NCBI GenBank assembly: GCA_022813625.1
Contig: JAKLMB010000007.1
Location: 868,001-932,000 of the forward strand
Reading direction: 5' to 3'
Source of the DNA: Aaosphaeria pasadenensis
Taxonomy: Eukaryota; Ascomycota; Dothideomycetes; Pleosporales
DNA: 64,000 nt
Shown: positions 1-11,330 of the stretch, piece by piece
Numbering within the stretch: position 1 is the stretch's first letter
How the letters are laid out: each line of letters starts with the position of its first letter
Notes under the pieces: model-generated
Databases searched by the model: none
Told to the model about the DNA's origin: nothing
The model's input: the letters and a program-made list of their open reading frames with translations, nothing else
Made by a program: the position numbers and the translations under genes

Positions 1-993
1 CACGACCTTTGTAGTACGTCTTCGCGGGAGGGTGCATGAATAACGCCCAAATGTCGGGCTTCTCCATGGCACCGACGATGTCCTGGACAGTCTTGCCCCA
101 ACCTTCGAAATCTCTTACCATCTCTTCTTTCGATGTAGTCACCACCCAATTAGGCTTCTCCCATGTCTCGCGAGATGCGAAAGCAACCACTGTATTACTT
201 AGTGAATGAGCATACCAGTGTGGAGCGGCAGGTACTTACCATTGAAAGTTCTACCCTTTTCAATGGGGAATGTGAGCAAGTGGCCATGATATCCGAAGAA
301 CATGTTACTGTTCTGCGCAACTTCTGCGCCGAGTAATTCCACAGCCCTGTCCATTGGGATAAGGCCTCGGTATGCGTACTTTCCGGAGAAGACGGCACGA
401 GAAGCAGGGTCTTCGGCGCCTAGAACGATCTCTCTTGTCTTCGATTTGATTCCATCGCAGCCGATGACAGCGTTGTGTTGGGCAGTTGTGCCGTCGTCAA
501 ACCGCAGCACTACATCGCCTGACCCGTCCGTTGCCTGTTCCACATCCACCAATTTCTTTCCAAACTTGGCTGCGCTCTCGGGTACATGCTTGACTAATGC
601 GTCCAGGAAATGTGCACGATAGACACCGCCTCGGCTGTAGTCGTTTGTGAAGTTCACATCGAACCACGCGTCTCCGACTTTCAGGCCTGGCTTAGCATAG
701 CCGTCCTTATCCCCCTTTCTAGCGTCGCCAACACGAATGGTAAACCATGTGTTTTGCTTGCTCTCCCATATGTTGTCTGTCTTGCATGCGATGAAGGCAT
801 CGTATACTTTTGGTGAGATGAGTTCCATTGCTCGAGCAGCATTTGGACCGAAAGCTACTCCAGCTCCGATTTCACCGAACTTGGGCGCGGCTTCGTAGAT
901 TGTGGTGTTTACACCAGCATCGATGAGGGCGATCGCAAGGGTCAATCCAGATATTCCACCGCCAACAATGGCGACGTTGAAGTCTGAGCCCAT
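1..993 (-). CDS. FAD-dependent monooxygenase, salicylate hydroxylase type (3' end outside window)
   Basis: Class A flavoprotein monooxygenase that would hydroxylate a small, probably aromatic, substrate using FAD and NAD(P)H. The first exon (993-240) begins MGSDFNVAIVGGGISG, with the dinucleotide-binding GxGxxG at residues 11-16 directly after the start. The second FAD motif (GCDG, residues 178-181) lies in the context VIGCDGIKSKTRE, as in salicylate hydroxylases. A 50-bp intron (239-190, GTAAGT...ACAG) joins in frame to a second exon (189-1) encoding VVAFASRETWEKPN and continuing through a PDIWALFMHPP segment to the window edge. About 60 more residues are read from this exon and the C terminus is missing. 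It is divergent from the pyroglutamyl-peptidase gene. The family is clear; the substrate (salicylate, 3-hydroxybenzoate or another) is not determined by sequence. There is no neighbouring catabolic gene such as a ring-cleavage dioxygenase. Confidence 0.9.
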
Positions 994-1842
994 GGTGGTG
1001 TGGGTGGGATCACGGATCGAGTGAGAAGTAGAATGGAGAAGATACTAGATGCAATGATTCAAATCAGTGTTCCAATCGCGAATAGTTTGAGCTGAGATCT
1101 ATTCTATAGTATGAGAGGGGAAGTTTTGGTTCGAACAATGGGCGAACTGCTCACCTCTTATGTTGATTACGGTCCGTCAACCCCCGGGCATGGTAGGCTG
1201 GACACTTCCAATGACCAATTCTACCAATTGGCTTCGGTTTAATCGAGAAGACATAATATATAAGAAGAGAAAAGAGGGTCTAATTACACGTTCTGCGTAG
1301 TCTGAAGAATGCACGTTCCGATCCGAAGGTACATGGGGCGGCAGTGAGCAAGTGAGCTGGCTTCAAAGTTCGGATGAGGGGTTGCAGAGTTCCGATGCTC
1401 CCACGAGGATCGCACATGGCCCGTGCTCATCCCGGTCTGGGGTAGACGTCACGAGTAAAAGCCGTCTAAATCAAGTTTAGCGCGGGACTGACACCTATCA
1501 TGGCGATTTGTCTACGCTCAACCGGCACGACACTTGCTACTCTTCCCGCAGGCCGGATCTCTTGACATTGGCGTCGTTTCCCTTGCGTATTAATATTTTT
1601 GTCGTTAATGATCGGGAATCTTCTTCAGATCATTGATCAAGTCATCTGGGTATGTTGAATACTCACCTCCCAATGTTATGTCGTCGTAGATAGAATGGGA
1701 TGGATGGCATGATTCAAACATCATCTGTTCGCCTTGAAACCCGCCGACCAAAACTCTCAGTTATTGCTGATTCATTATAGATCCAAACCCAGAAATCATT
1801 CCTCGATTGAAGCAATAACCTGCACCGGCAGGACCAGCCGCC
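994..1842. other. intergenic: divergent promoter region
   Basis: 849 bp between the divergent starts of the monooxygenase and the pyroglutamyl-peptidase. It contains a tight group of CCAAT boxes (listed separately) and a TATATAAG at 1257-1264, too far from either start to assign. No additional gene seen. Confidence 0.6.
1208..1231. promoter_or_regulatory. cluster of CCAAT boxes
   Basis: CCAAT occurs at 1208-1212, 1215-1219 and 1224-1228, and the last is part of a CCAATTGG palindrome (1224-1231), so there are four box cores on both strands within 24 bp. CCAAT is the core bound by the fungal HAP/CBC complex. Assignment to regulation of either flanking gene is inference. Confidence 0.4.
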
Positions 1843-2940
1843 ATGCCTCGAGCTTGGGCAACTGCCCAGCGGCAACCTCCGGCTGAGAAGAGGGAAGATC
1901 CAGTGACAGTTCTAGTCACTGGTTTCGGGGTATGTTATAAATTACTCCTTCAGTGCCTTCATGCTTTAGTCTCTTCCGAACTACCAGGACATCTTAATTC
2001 GCCTCCTGTAACTTGGTTGTCTGGCTGATATTACACACATTATGTCTTTGCAGTGATGCTCACTTGATTCATTTCTCACACTGCGTCCTTAGCATTCCTG
2101 TAGATGTCTCTAAGTACTCTTCATTTGGGTTGTAGATACTTGATATCTAACATGATGATATAGCCATTCCTCGAAAGATTCCCAAAGAACACCTCCTGGG
2201 AAATTGCCTCTACCCTTCCGGCTCTTCTACCAGCGACCTCGGACAACCCAACCCCAATTCATATCCATGTGCATCATGCCCCCATCCGCGTCGCCTACAA
2301 CTCTGTTCGCTCTCTTATCCCTAAGCTTCTTCCACCCGAAAACCCAATCACCCCTATCCCATCAATCATCCTTCACATTGGACTCGCAGCGGGCCGAGAC
2401 TTCTACACCCTAGAGAATGGTTCCCACGGTCGAGGCTACGGCGCAATCCCGGATGTCGACGGCGAACGATTCACCGATTCAGAATCCGAAGAAGCGTTCC
2501 CTCGATCCAGCTTTCCCCCCGTATTGAAAACTTCATTCGACACTTCCGACGTTCTCTCCCGCTGGAAGGCCAATCTGACGGATATCCATCCCACCTCGGA
2601 CGCTCGATCCAGCAGCCACATCCCCCCGAAGCGTGTTCCCGATGTTCGTCTTACTCCCGATGCTGGCAACTTCCTGTGCGGCTTTATCTACTACAATTCA
2701 CTCGCACATTACTTCGATATCAAAGAGGATGAGCGTCCAGTTGCGTTCCTGCATGTCCCGGACCTGAGCTCTAGTGAGGTGGCTCTTAGTGTTGGGAGAG
2801 AAGTCGCCATCGCCCTCATCAAGGCCCTGGTTGAAAGTCGAAGAGTCAAGGGTTGTGTCGATAGCTTGCAGGGCGTGAAGCTTCCGAATCAAGATGAAGT
2901 TGAGAACGTGAGCGCAAGCACGGATTTCAACTTCGCATGA
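1843..2940 (+). CDS. pyroglutamyl-peptidase I-like (peptidase C15)
   Basis: Cysteine peptidase that removes N-terminal pyroglutamate from peptides in the cytosol. Exon 1 (1843-1929) ends in TVLVTGFG. A 234-bp intron (1930-2163, GTATGT...ATAG) joins to PFLERFPKNTSWEIA, rebuilding the family N-terminal signature (VTGFxPF...NxSWE). Catalytic residues can be placed by family pattern: Glu113 (HIGLAAGRDFYTLEN), Cys201 (GNFLCGFIYYNSL) and His226 (AFLHVPDL). The Cys-His spacing of 25 is near the bacterial value, while the Glu-Cys segment (residues 114-200) is longer than in bacterial enzymes and holds a Ser/Asp-rich insertion. The model is 287 aa, larger than the roughly 215-aa bacterial enzymes, as expected for fungal members. 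The long intron might hide a further small exon, and the 3' end is uncertain: a coding-like stretch follows in another frame (see findings). Confidence 0.85.
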
Positions 2941-3501
2941 TCAATGTAAAGGAGAAATTCGGCCCCAAGGTTGCCATTGAGGATCTCAAGTATATAGGTA
3001 CTTTCTGCATGCCACCATGTCGTTTTGGTATATTGCACGCCGGTGTTGTCGTACATAAGACGCGATGTTTTGTTTAGTTCTCCTCGATTTCAAATGCATA
3101 TTGGTATGTGGAAATATAAACTTGGAATGAAAAAGAAGAAGAGCACGCCGTTCGTGAGCTCACAGATGTATTTGATTGCGAGGATGTAAGCCATCCACAA
3201 CATATTTGGGAGTCCGGATGTCTTCTGATTTTTCCAAATGTCGAGATATAAACGATGAATTATTGCCATCTATACAGAACAACTGGAACAAAGTCTACGG
3301 CTAGATTAATATATAAACACCATCTTTGCTATGGTCGTTTCCTCTGCGCTTAGTCACTCTGGCCGGGGGTGTCGTTCGCTAATAATCCTTGATCAAGAGT
3401 TGGTACATACTCGCATGTACAAGCATGACAAGACAAGGTAGCTTTCATCTAATTCTCGCCCGGTTCGCCCCCGCTTTACCCACTTAGGCACGTCGGGCAA
3501 A
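2941..3501. other. intergenic
   Basis: 561 bp between two tandem + strand genes: the 3' flank of the peptidase, including a short coding-like stretch at 2913-2990, and the promoter of the membrane protein gene. Nothing else recognised. Confidence 0.5.
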
Positions 3502-5817
3502 ATGCATCGCTACCAGACAGTCGATACTGCCAACAATAGTAATGTGTGGCAGCTTGAAGAATATGTGACCCATCATAGGTAATTCCCTCTTTCGTCATTT
3601 TGAGACATTCTTTAACAATAGCATCAAAGGCCGATCCTTGACAGAGAAGCCTCCACCGCCAGCCTTGTCCCCAAGCAAGGCAACAGCGATAGCCTCATCG
3701 CAAGCAAGGGCATCAACAACAACAATGGAGCAGGATATCCCCTTCGTCGTTTCTACTTCCGTTCGATAGTAGGCGTCGTTGGACCTATTGCCGTATCTGT
3801 CTATTTCATCACAATCTGGCGTGTCTACCTCGCTTCCCTCAACACAAACACCACCGTAGCGTTCGGCCCAGCAGGTGCAAACTGGATCTTTTACAGTTGG
3901 TTCGTTGCCGGTGTTATTGGGCTGAATCTTAGCCTTTATGGTCTGGCGGGCGTTGAGATATCCATGCTGATGGAGCCAGCATGGAACGTCGGTAACGCAA
4001 GGCGTTTGATGCTCCACGCTGACAAGACATGGTCTGGCCCGGGAGGCTGGATGAAGGTGCTAAAGCAGACTGTCCAAATGAGAACGGCCAACAATCAGAG
4101 CATACTCCCAAGCCGACTTTGGTTTATACTTGCGCTTCCGAGTGTACTTGTATTCATCGCTTGGCCGTTGTCCGGTCTATGTCTAGAGATGACAGAAGGC
4201 TATGTCCACGGTACAAGGGGAGATGGTGCAAATGTCACTGGCTTTTCATACGCCAACTTTAATGAGCGGAATACCGACGATGCATATAGTGCTGCTGGTG
4301 TGACATGGAAGTACGCCCTGGATGCCCGAATCCCTGGACACGGCGCTGTGTATTCGGCTCCAGATTTTGACCGATCGCAACAGAGCTTCTTGAGAAGTGT
4401 TCCAGTTGTTCTACCCAAAAATGAGGGTATTCAGAAGCTGTTCCTCACTGCTCAGGCTGAAGTTCCTATTGAGGGCAACTCTTGGGGACTGCTGTTGCAA
4501 TACAACTGCAGCATAGTTGAGAAAACATCAGACTTGGAAATCCTAAAGGATCGCCAATCTGCATCAGACAATGGCATTCTCAATTCAACCCTTGGGTACA
4601 GAAGCTATAGTGTACAGGGCAACCAATCGTCTGTAACAGTACGCAATTACACGGACACTTACTCAAGCGAACCCCGGTGGGCACAGAATATGTATGCGGT
4701 CCTCGAAACTGCATATCAAATTTGGCCCAACAAATCCGCAATGGACCGCCTGCAGTCGAGTGGTCCTAACGCAATCTTCACAGAGGGAGCACAGTGCTAC
4801 TACAACAAGAATGAAAGTATAACTGGTGACTACCCCGGTATTGATCAGGAGAGAGTTTTCGAAATTATACTGTGGCAGCAAATGTTCAATAGTACCTATG
4901 GTACCGGATCTCCTCCAACCTACAATTTTACAATCGACCATAACATCACCGAGCTCCATGGCGCATACAGCTACGCGGATTTCAATTACAAAAGCCCCCC
5001 AAATGCATCCGCGAACTACCCTCGTTTTCCAATGACTGCGGTTGGAGTCAAATGCAAATCAAGTAGCAGCGTAGGGACTGCAGATATTGACGGAGTACGC
5101 TCGACCTATTCCAACTTCGTGCGCACCGACACTCCTGTCAACGTCCAGCGCTCACGATGCGCCTCGCGTTTTGGTGCAGAAACGCTTGAATACGTCGTGG
5201 CACCATATTCAAACAAAGAATGGCTATCCGACCTTTTCTCGTCGGTCGCCGCTCCACCACTTTTCTATGCGTCCTATACAGACGACCCGGACGCCGTTGA
5301 CGCAGGAACCGGTTACATGGTGCAGCTTAGCTACCTGCAAGCCTCACAGCTCAGACAAAGCATGCTGCGAGCCTACGCCGCCTACGCAGTCCAAGTGATG
5401 TACAACGGCGGCCAGGGATTCACAGCCCGCGACGGAAGCCACGTTACGTCCCTCAATCCTAACATCACCTCCTTCGTCTCCAGTCCCGTTATCAAGAAAG
5501 GTACAATGCCTGCTGGCCTCCCGGTCGCGCTGTTTGCGATGTGGGCTGTGATGAGTACAACACTCTGCGTCATGTACGGGTTCCGAAGGCGCTGGAGCGA
5601 AGTCCTCGACGGACACACTCTGTTCAGACTAGGTGTCGATTTGCCACAGAGCGACCGCGATGCAGTTCAGCAGTTCAGCAGTGCACAGGATATTGTAGCC
5701 TGTTTAGCACTAAGCGATATACCTGGACTTGTTGGCGATATGGACCCAGGAAGTGCCGTGGGGAAAATTGGATTGGTGGCGCGAAACGCTGCGGACAAGG
5801 CCAAGTTGTATCAGTGA
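3502..5817 (+). CDS. uncharacterised fungal membrane glycoprotein with four transmembrane segments
   Basis: No known function is recognised. I model exon 1 as 3502-3578 (MHRYQTVDTANNSNVW...), a 51-bp intron 3579-3629 (GTAATT...AAAG) and exon 2 3630-5817, giving 754 aa. The acceptor at 3628-3629 is the one that keeps the long frame, because the nearer AG leads to a stop. Hydrophobic segments: about residues 65-90 (SIVGVVGPIAVSVYFITIW), 110-138 (WFVAGVIGLNLSLYGL), 182-202 (LWFILALPSVLVFIAWPL) and about 650-672 near the C terminus (GLPVALFAMWAVMSTTLCVMY). Between helices 3 and 4 lies a roughly 450-residue loop with about a dozen N-x-S/T sequons, so it is probably lumenal or extracellular. The cytoplasmic tail of about 80 residues has no obvious domain. 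It resembles the large class of fungus-specific multi-pass proteins annotated only as hypothetical. Exon 1 is the least certain part. Confidence 0.8.
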
Positions 5818-6234
5818 GGCATATTCAGCGTGTTGGTTCTTGGTTGATTTTTTGAAGACATTTTTTGAAGCGAGCGAGCAAGCAAGCACTTTTTCACCAT
5901 GTTCCTTTTTTCCCCCAGATGTTTCAGTTAGTATTCCATATAGCACATAGATGATTTTACTCGTAAAATGAGATTTGATAGGTCATAATAGATATCGTTA
6001 AAATCTATGTCACTTTGGGCTCGTTCCTCAGGAGTTGAAGGCGTGAAGAGATAGACAGGACATGAGACAAAGATTGTGGACAGAGTCCTCTGACAATCCA
6101 ATTGAGATTGTCTTCAATAAAAGAAGTGAAGGGGAAAAGTTCCGCTCTCGCGAAAGAAATATGTGTTTCCAAGAGAATTGTGCGTGATGCTTCCAGGCAT
6201 CCTTGTTTGTACAGCATGGCGAGTCGCCGACCCT
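5818..6234. other. intergenic: convergent 3' ends
   Basis: 417 bp between the 3' ends of the membrane glycoprotein gene (+) and the CaM kinase gene (-). It holds 3' UTR sequence only; no gene seen. Confidence 0.6.
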
Positions 6235-7582
6235 TTACCGTTTACTCCACATGCCCTGTTGCGTCTCGCGGATCCTCCGCTCTTGTTCGCGAATCATTTC
6301 CTCCGTCTGGCCGTGGCCATTACCTCTGCTGTCAATTTCCATGGGGTCTTCCTCCTCCGCGGGTTGCGGGACGTTGAAGGCCGGCGCGCCGCGTCGAGGT
6401 TCACCGGACTTGACACCGTCCATCATGCCGGCGGCACCACCTGCGCGAAGCTGGTTGATGGCACGGATGGTATCGATCGCAGCGTGCAACGTTCTCCTAG
6501 CGTTGAAGTTCTTCTTGACCGTCGGGAGGAGATCCTCTTCGCCTTCGGCGGAGGTCTTGCCCAGGTCGGCGATCCAAGGGTGCGAAAGTGCTTCGTGGGC
6601 GGTCATTCGCGCGGACGGCTCGACGGTCAAACAGCGACGAATGAATTCACGGGCAGTGAGAGATACTCCGCGCCAGTATTCGAGTGGAGTGAATGAATAG
6701 TCGGCAACGAGAATGGCCTGCATTTCCTCGAGGTTTGAATCGCGGTCGAATGGAGTATATCCACAGAGGAGGAAGTATGTGATAACGCCAATGGCCCAGA
6801 CATCACTAGGTAAACTGTCAGTACGAGGTTCTAGGAAAGGTTATGATGGCCACCTACACAGGCTTTCCATGGCCGGTCTTCCTGAAGATCTCCGGTGCCA
6901 TGTAACCAGGAGTTCCACAGGTGGTTGTCAAAACATGGAACTGCTCCTCATCCATGATTCTCGATAGACCAAAATCGGCGATGAGAAGATCAGCATTATC
7001 CTCGGGTGTCCTGAACAGCAAGTTTTCGGGCTTGAGATCACGGTGAACGATTCCATGGTCATGGAGATATGCGACGGCAGAGAGTGTAGCGCGAATCAGA
7101 TCCGCTGCGTCGGACTCGTAATAATTTCCCTTTCGACAAATTCGATCAAATAATTCACCACCAAGAGCCAGGTCGGTCACCAGGTATACTAGGCAGCGTT
7201 AGTATGAAGATACAGCATGCCGGTGTGAATCTGTTCTCACGATTGTTCATCGTCTCAAAGTAGTCCACCAACGTCAAGATGTTCCTGTGGCCCATAGAGA
7301 CGCGCTTCAGCACTGCAATCTCGTTCCTGACCTGCAATTTGTCAGCCTTGTCCTCAGAGCCCGCCACAGCCTGGGGAAATGGCATACCATGTGCTCCCGC
7401 CCAGCCATCAGCCTCTTGTTGATCACTTTTGCGGCATAGTATCTCCCGGTGTCAATATGAACACACTCCTTCACCACCGAGTAGCTGCCCGCGCCCAAGG
7501 TCTTTCCCGTCTTGTATCGGCATGGCTGAACTTGTGCTTGGGTCTGGGGGGTTTGTGTACCGGATCCTCCGTTGGATGCCAT
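6235..7582 (-). CDS. calcium/calmodulin-dependent protein kinase
   Basis: Ser/Thr kinase of the CaMK I/II group, acting in Ca2+-calmodulin signalling in the cytoplasm. Four exons: 7582-7388, 7331-7241, 7188-6858 and 6805-6235, with introns of 52-56 bp, giving 395 aa. Kinase landmarks: glycine loop LGAGSYSVV from residue 29, catalytic Lys52 in AAKVINK, HRDLKPEN with HRD at 144-146, DFG at 167-169, and GTPGYMAPE ending at 195. The third intron interrupts GKPV/DVWAIGV. Downstream of subdomain XI (HPWIADL) follows a basic amphipathic stretch, LPTVKKNFNARRTLHAAIDT, where CaMKs carry the autoinhibitory and calmodulin-binding segment. Length and layout match CmkA-type kinases of filamentous fungi. 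Which paralogue (CmkA or CmkB) it is cannot be settled from the sequence alone. The gene is convergent with the membrane glycoprotein gene and tandem with the phosphoglycerate mutase gene. Confidence 0.93.
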
Positions 7583-8498
7583 CTTCGACCCCTATTCGCG
7601 AATGGAAATACGGCTCGTGAAATATGTTGCTCAGCGTATGCGTTTGAAGGGTGATGGAAGGTGCTTTGATGCAGCGGCAGCGATTGAACGATCTACGGAG
7701 AGCTCTGCGGTTTGGGGGCGAAGACGCTTGGTATCTGCTTTGATGGTGATGATGGCAGTTGGTGTAATTTGAATTTTCGAGAGCGGCGAAGTGCGCTATA
7801 TCAAAGACTTCCCGTGGTCTAGACTGATTGGTGTAGGTGGGTGTAGATGCTTGGTCTCGGGGAGGCGGGACGTGAATGTTTGAGATGGAGAGCTGATGGA
7901 TACGATAAGACAGCCCCGCACTTGGTGAGGCCCGTGAGACGCCGGCGTCAGATGCTGTACAGAGGCGAAGGCAAAGGGCGGGAGGACGAAGATCTTGATC
8001 TGCGAACGATGGTTATACTAGATGACTGTGGTAATGATAGCCAAAGAGAAAATGAGGGCAGAGAGGCAGCTGAGTAGTGAACGGGGGAGTTAAACCGTGG
8101 TGTTGGTGGGGTTGGACGGGAGAGTAGCTTTGTGAGTAGCGCAGTTGCCGTCTCATAACCAGCGCGGGGGTGGAGGAGGAAGTGGGAATGGGACCCCTGA
8201 GCAAACTCGCTCCCATCCGAATCACATCGTTTTCCTTTATATTTTATAATATGCAAACATATGTAGGCTGCTCTTTGCAAATACCAGTATTGACATTGTT
8301 TAATTAACGTCGTTCATTACTGCCTCTGCAGATACATGCCTTCTCATTTCTTTTCTATACAACTTTTCTATACCTACATCATATCATGATCGCTCTCAAT
8401 GTATTATGAAAAGAGCTAAACTGCGGAACTAGGAAATAAAACACAAGAATAGGCAGTTAGATCTACTCGATCTATCTGACCTACGCGATCTATGAGCT
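7583..8498. other. intergenic: CaM kinase promoter
   Basis: 916 bp between the start of the CaM kinase gene and the 3' end of the phosphoglycerate mutase gene, both on the minus strand. Open frames on both strands here are short and have no recognisable content. Nothing else seen. Confidence 0.5.
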
Positions 8499-10171
8499 CT
8501 AAGACTTGACCAACAAGCTGTGACCGTCCATATCTTCGGGCTGCGAGAGACCCATGGTTGCAAGGATCGTAGGGGCGACATCGCCGAGAACACCGTCAGT
8601 CTTCTTCAGGTTCCAAGACTCAGGAGCATTGGCCATAACGAAGGGGACCTTATTGGTAGTGTGTGAAGTCTTGGGCTTGCCCTCCTCGTTCAGCATCTCT
8701 TCAGCGTTGCTGCACATATCATTAGCCTCCTGTCAGTCCTCACAATAAGTTATGGAAACTTACCCATGATCGGCCGTGACAAACAGAACGTAGCCGCTCT
8801 CCTTGCACTGCTCGTAGACAAGCTTGATAGCCTTGTCAGTCTCGGACACGCCCTCAATGGCAGCCTTGTAGACTCCAGTGTGTCCAACCATGTCTGGGGG
8901 TGCGAAGTTGTTCATCAAGAATTCGAACTTGCCCTCCTTGATTCTCTCACACAGCTTCTCTGCTACGGCCATGGCGCTCATCTTGGGCTGGAGGTCGTAG
9001 GTGGCAACCTTGGGCGATGGAACCATCTCACGTTCCTCGTTGTCGAACTGCTTCTCAACACCGCCGTTGAAGAAGAAAGTAACGTGCGCGTACTTCTCCG
9101 TCTCGGCAACGTGACATTGCTTAACGCCCTGCTTGGCGAGCCACTCCGCGAGGACATCGTTCATGCGCTGGGGAGGGAAGGCAATTGGGTATGGAAATTG
9201 GGCATTGTATTGGGTCATCGTCGTCAGCGAGATGTCCTTGGGGTATGGGAAGTCGGGCTTGGGGGATCGGTCGAAACCGCCCAAGAGCTGGGTGAACTCG
9301 CGAACACGGTCGGAACGGTAATTGAAGGTGAAGACAGTGTCACCATCTATATGCGTTGCGGTTAGCCAAGGGACATTTAGGTGCTCAGATAGTACAATTT
9401 ACCCTGGATTCTTCGGTCCTTTCCACCTACAATAATAGGCTTCAAGAACTCATCGGTCTCTCCCTTCTCATAACGTTCCTTGATCGTAGCGACGGGATCG
9501 CTGCTGTCCTCGCCCTCTCCCACGACCAGTCCCTTGAGACCGATCTCAACACGATCCCACCTCTTGTCACGGTCCATGATGAAGTATCGTCCAACGACGG
9601 TTGCGATTTCGCCAAGTCCGATCTCCTTGGTTGCCTTGAGCAAGTCCTCCATGTAACGCGCAGAAGACTTGGGGTCGGTGTCTCGGCCATCACCGAAGAA
9701 GTGGATGAAGACATTGGGGACTCCAGTGTCCTTTGCGACCTTGAGAAGGGCGACCAAGTGGTTGATGTGGGAGTGGACACCGCCGTCCGAAACGAGACCG
9801 CAAAGATGGAGCCTACCGTTTCCATTCTTAGCGCGGCTAAAGGATTCCTGGATGGTCTTGACGTCCTTCAGCTTTTCGGTTTTGATGGTCTGGTCAATGC
9901 GAACAACGTCCTGCCAGACGACCCTGCCTGCGCCGATGTTCAAATGTCCGACCTCGCTGTTGCCCATGAGGCCTTCCGGAAGGCCGACGGCGAGGGAAGA
10001 AGCCTCGAGCTCGGTATAGCCCTGGGCAGTCTTGGAACCGTCTGCAGCGAAGCCGTCCATGGTAGGAGTGTCAGCAGCGAGAATTGCGTCGCCATCCTTA
10101 CGGGACTTCTCGCTGGCAACACCCCAGCCATCGATAACGATGAGGACTGCCTTTTGGTCGACGTTCACCAT
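8499..10171 (-). CDS. gpmI: 2,3-bisphosphoglycerate-independent phosphoglycerate mutase
   Basis: Glycolytic and gluconeogenic enzyme interconverting 3- and 2-phosphoglycerate in the cytosol through a phosphoserine intermediate and two Mn2+ ions. Exons 10171-9403, 9346-8764 and 8709-8499, with introns of 56 and 54 bp, give 520 aa, the usual length for the family. Visible motifs: the metal-ligand DGWG at residues 14-17; the catalytic serine, Ser72, in MGNSEVGHLNIGAGR; the substrate-binding HFFGDGRDTDP; the DGDTVFTFNYRSDR segment rebuilt across intron 1; and the metal-binding TADHGN rebuilt across intron 2. The alkaline-phosphatase-superfamily fold is therefore intact. Filamentous ascomycetes commonly use this cofactor-independent form, unlike budding yeast. 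The gene is divergent from the Mediator subunit gene with a 700-bp shared upstream region. Confidence 0.96.
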
Positions 10172-10261
10172 GTCGTGTTGAGGTAGTCCAATTGGGAGGG
10201 ACTAGGGAAGAGAAAGTCAATTAGCTCGAATGGGAGCGAAGGGTATTGAGTGAAGTAGGAA

Positions 10262-10291
10262 AGAAGAAGATGATGAAGAAGAAGAAGAAGG
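10262..10291. repeat. GAA/GAT-rich microsatellite
   Basis: Imperfect run of GAA and GAT triplets about 100 bp upstream of the phosphoglycerate mutase start. On the sense strand of that gene it is CT-rich (TTC), a common leader or core-promoter feature in fungi. Confidence 0.7.
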
Positions 10292-10755
10292 GATGTAGGT
10301 GATGGTAGTTTGTTGTAGTGTATGAAGTAAATTAGTTTAGGGTAGAGGGTAGAGGGTAGTTAGTTAGTGTTATCGGAATAAGAAAGTTGTTGGAGGGGCA
10401 ATTGATTCATGTCATCACGCAGTAATGGTTGGTAGTTGGTGACAGTAGTGGGGGATTACTATGCCATGTCCGATCCGGCCGGCATCAACCTCAACCTTTT
10501 CCCTTCCTCACCAGAAATAATTAAAAGAGAATAAGAATTTGAATCTATTGATTAATCTCAAGGTTACATACACTACTTTGCCCAACAAACAAAAACAAGC
10601 CGATATTCCACGTTTCCCGATAGTCAATTATTATTATCCATCCTGGATCATCCCACATTCCTCCCACCGACTGCCCACCCCCGTCGCCCCCTTCGGGTCA
10701 GAGCGAATCGGAGAGCTCCATCGCGTACGACATAACAACCACACGCAACTGACCT

Positions 10756-10780
10756 CACCACCACCACCACCACCACCACC
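10756..10780. repeat. (CAC)n microsatellite
   Basis: Eight perfect CAC units about 90 bp upstream of the MED9 start codon, within the probable 5' leader. Confidence 0.85.
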
Positions 10781-10871
10781 ATCAACACCCCATCCTTTCT
10801 TCTTCTTCAAGCCCGTACTGCGATAATTACGCGCTTCCTTCTTCTTTCCACGCACCGTCACGTTGTTGATC

Positions 10872-11330
10872 ATGTCCGGTCCGGTGACTCCGCTCGCGCC
10901 CACCTCTGCGCGCACATCTCTACCTCCTACGGGCTCTGCGACACCCGCCTTACCACCCCAACCCCCGGCATCTGCTCTCCCTCCTCCAGCTACCTTCGAT
11001 ATCCTTCCTGACCTCCATAAGCTGCTCACTCGGCTTATGAACACCGCTGCGCAACCGCCAGCTCCAACACCTACCCCGAGCCAGCCCGCCGATGAAGATG
11101 GTCCTCTCGACCCAAAGAACCTCACCAACGAAGCCCAGAAATTGAGGAGTAAGATATATAGAGCACAACGTGCCGTAATGGCCCTGCCTGATATCGATCG
11201 CACCACTGAGGATCAGGAGGAAGAGATCCAAGACCTCGAGGAGCGCATTGCTCGCCTAAAGACCGTCCTGCAGGGCCTAGGGCAACCTAATGGCAAAGCA
11301 GAGGACGGGGACACGAGTATGACGGGTTGA
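10872..11330 (+). CDS. med9: Mediator complex subunit 9 (Med9/Cse2 family)
   Basis: Probable subunit of the middle module of the RNA polymerase II Mediator in the nucleus. Single-exon gene of 152 aa. I place the start at ATG 10872 (MSGPVTPLAPTSART); the frame is open for three further codons upstream but only from a TTG. Residues 1-40 are Pro/Ala-rich. FDILPDLHKLLTRL (about 42-55) begins the conserved part, a second Pro-rich linker follows, and then comes a predicted coiled coil, EAQKLRSKIYRAQRAVMALP, continuing through DIDRTTEDQEEEIQDLEERI to about residue 136. This order (a short FDxLPxLHxLL helix, then an acidic EEQEEEIxxLEERI coiled coil) is what I recognise for fungal Med9. The tail ends GDTSMTG. 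The gene is convergent with the dehydrogenase gene. Confidence 0.8.
   Translation: MSGPVTPLAPTSARTSLPPTGSATPALPPQPPASALPPPATFDILPDLHKLLTRLMNTAAQPPAPTPTPSQPADEDGPLDPKNLTNEAQKLRSKIYRAQRAVMALPDIDRTTEDQEEEIQDLEERIARLKTVLQGLGQPNGKAEDGDTSMTG

Larger units (their letters stand above)
10172..10871. other. intergenic: divergent iPGM / MED9 promoter
   Basis: 700 bp shared upstream region of two housekeeping genes. It contains a GAA-rich run (10262-10291) close to the mutase start and a CAC/ACC microsatellite close to the MED9 start, so each transcript probably has a pyrimidine-biased leader. No gene seen. Confidence 0.6.

Noticed and set aside
9356..10186. 276-codon frame antisense to the phosphoglycerate mutase
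   Set aside because: Shadow frame over a gene with intact catalytic motifs; no features of its own.
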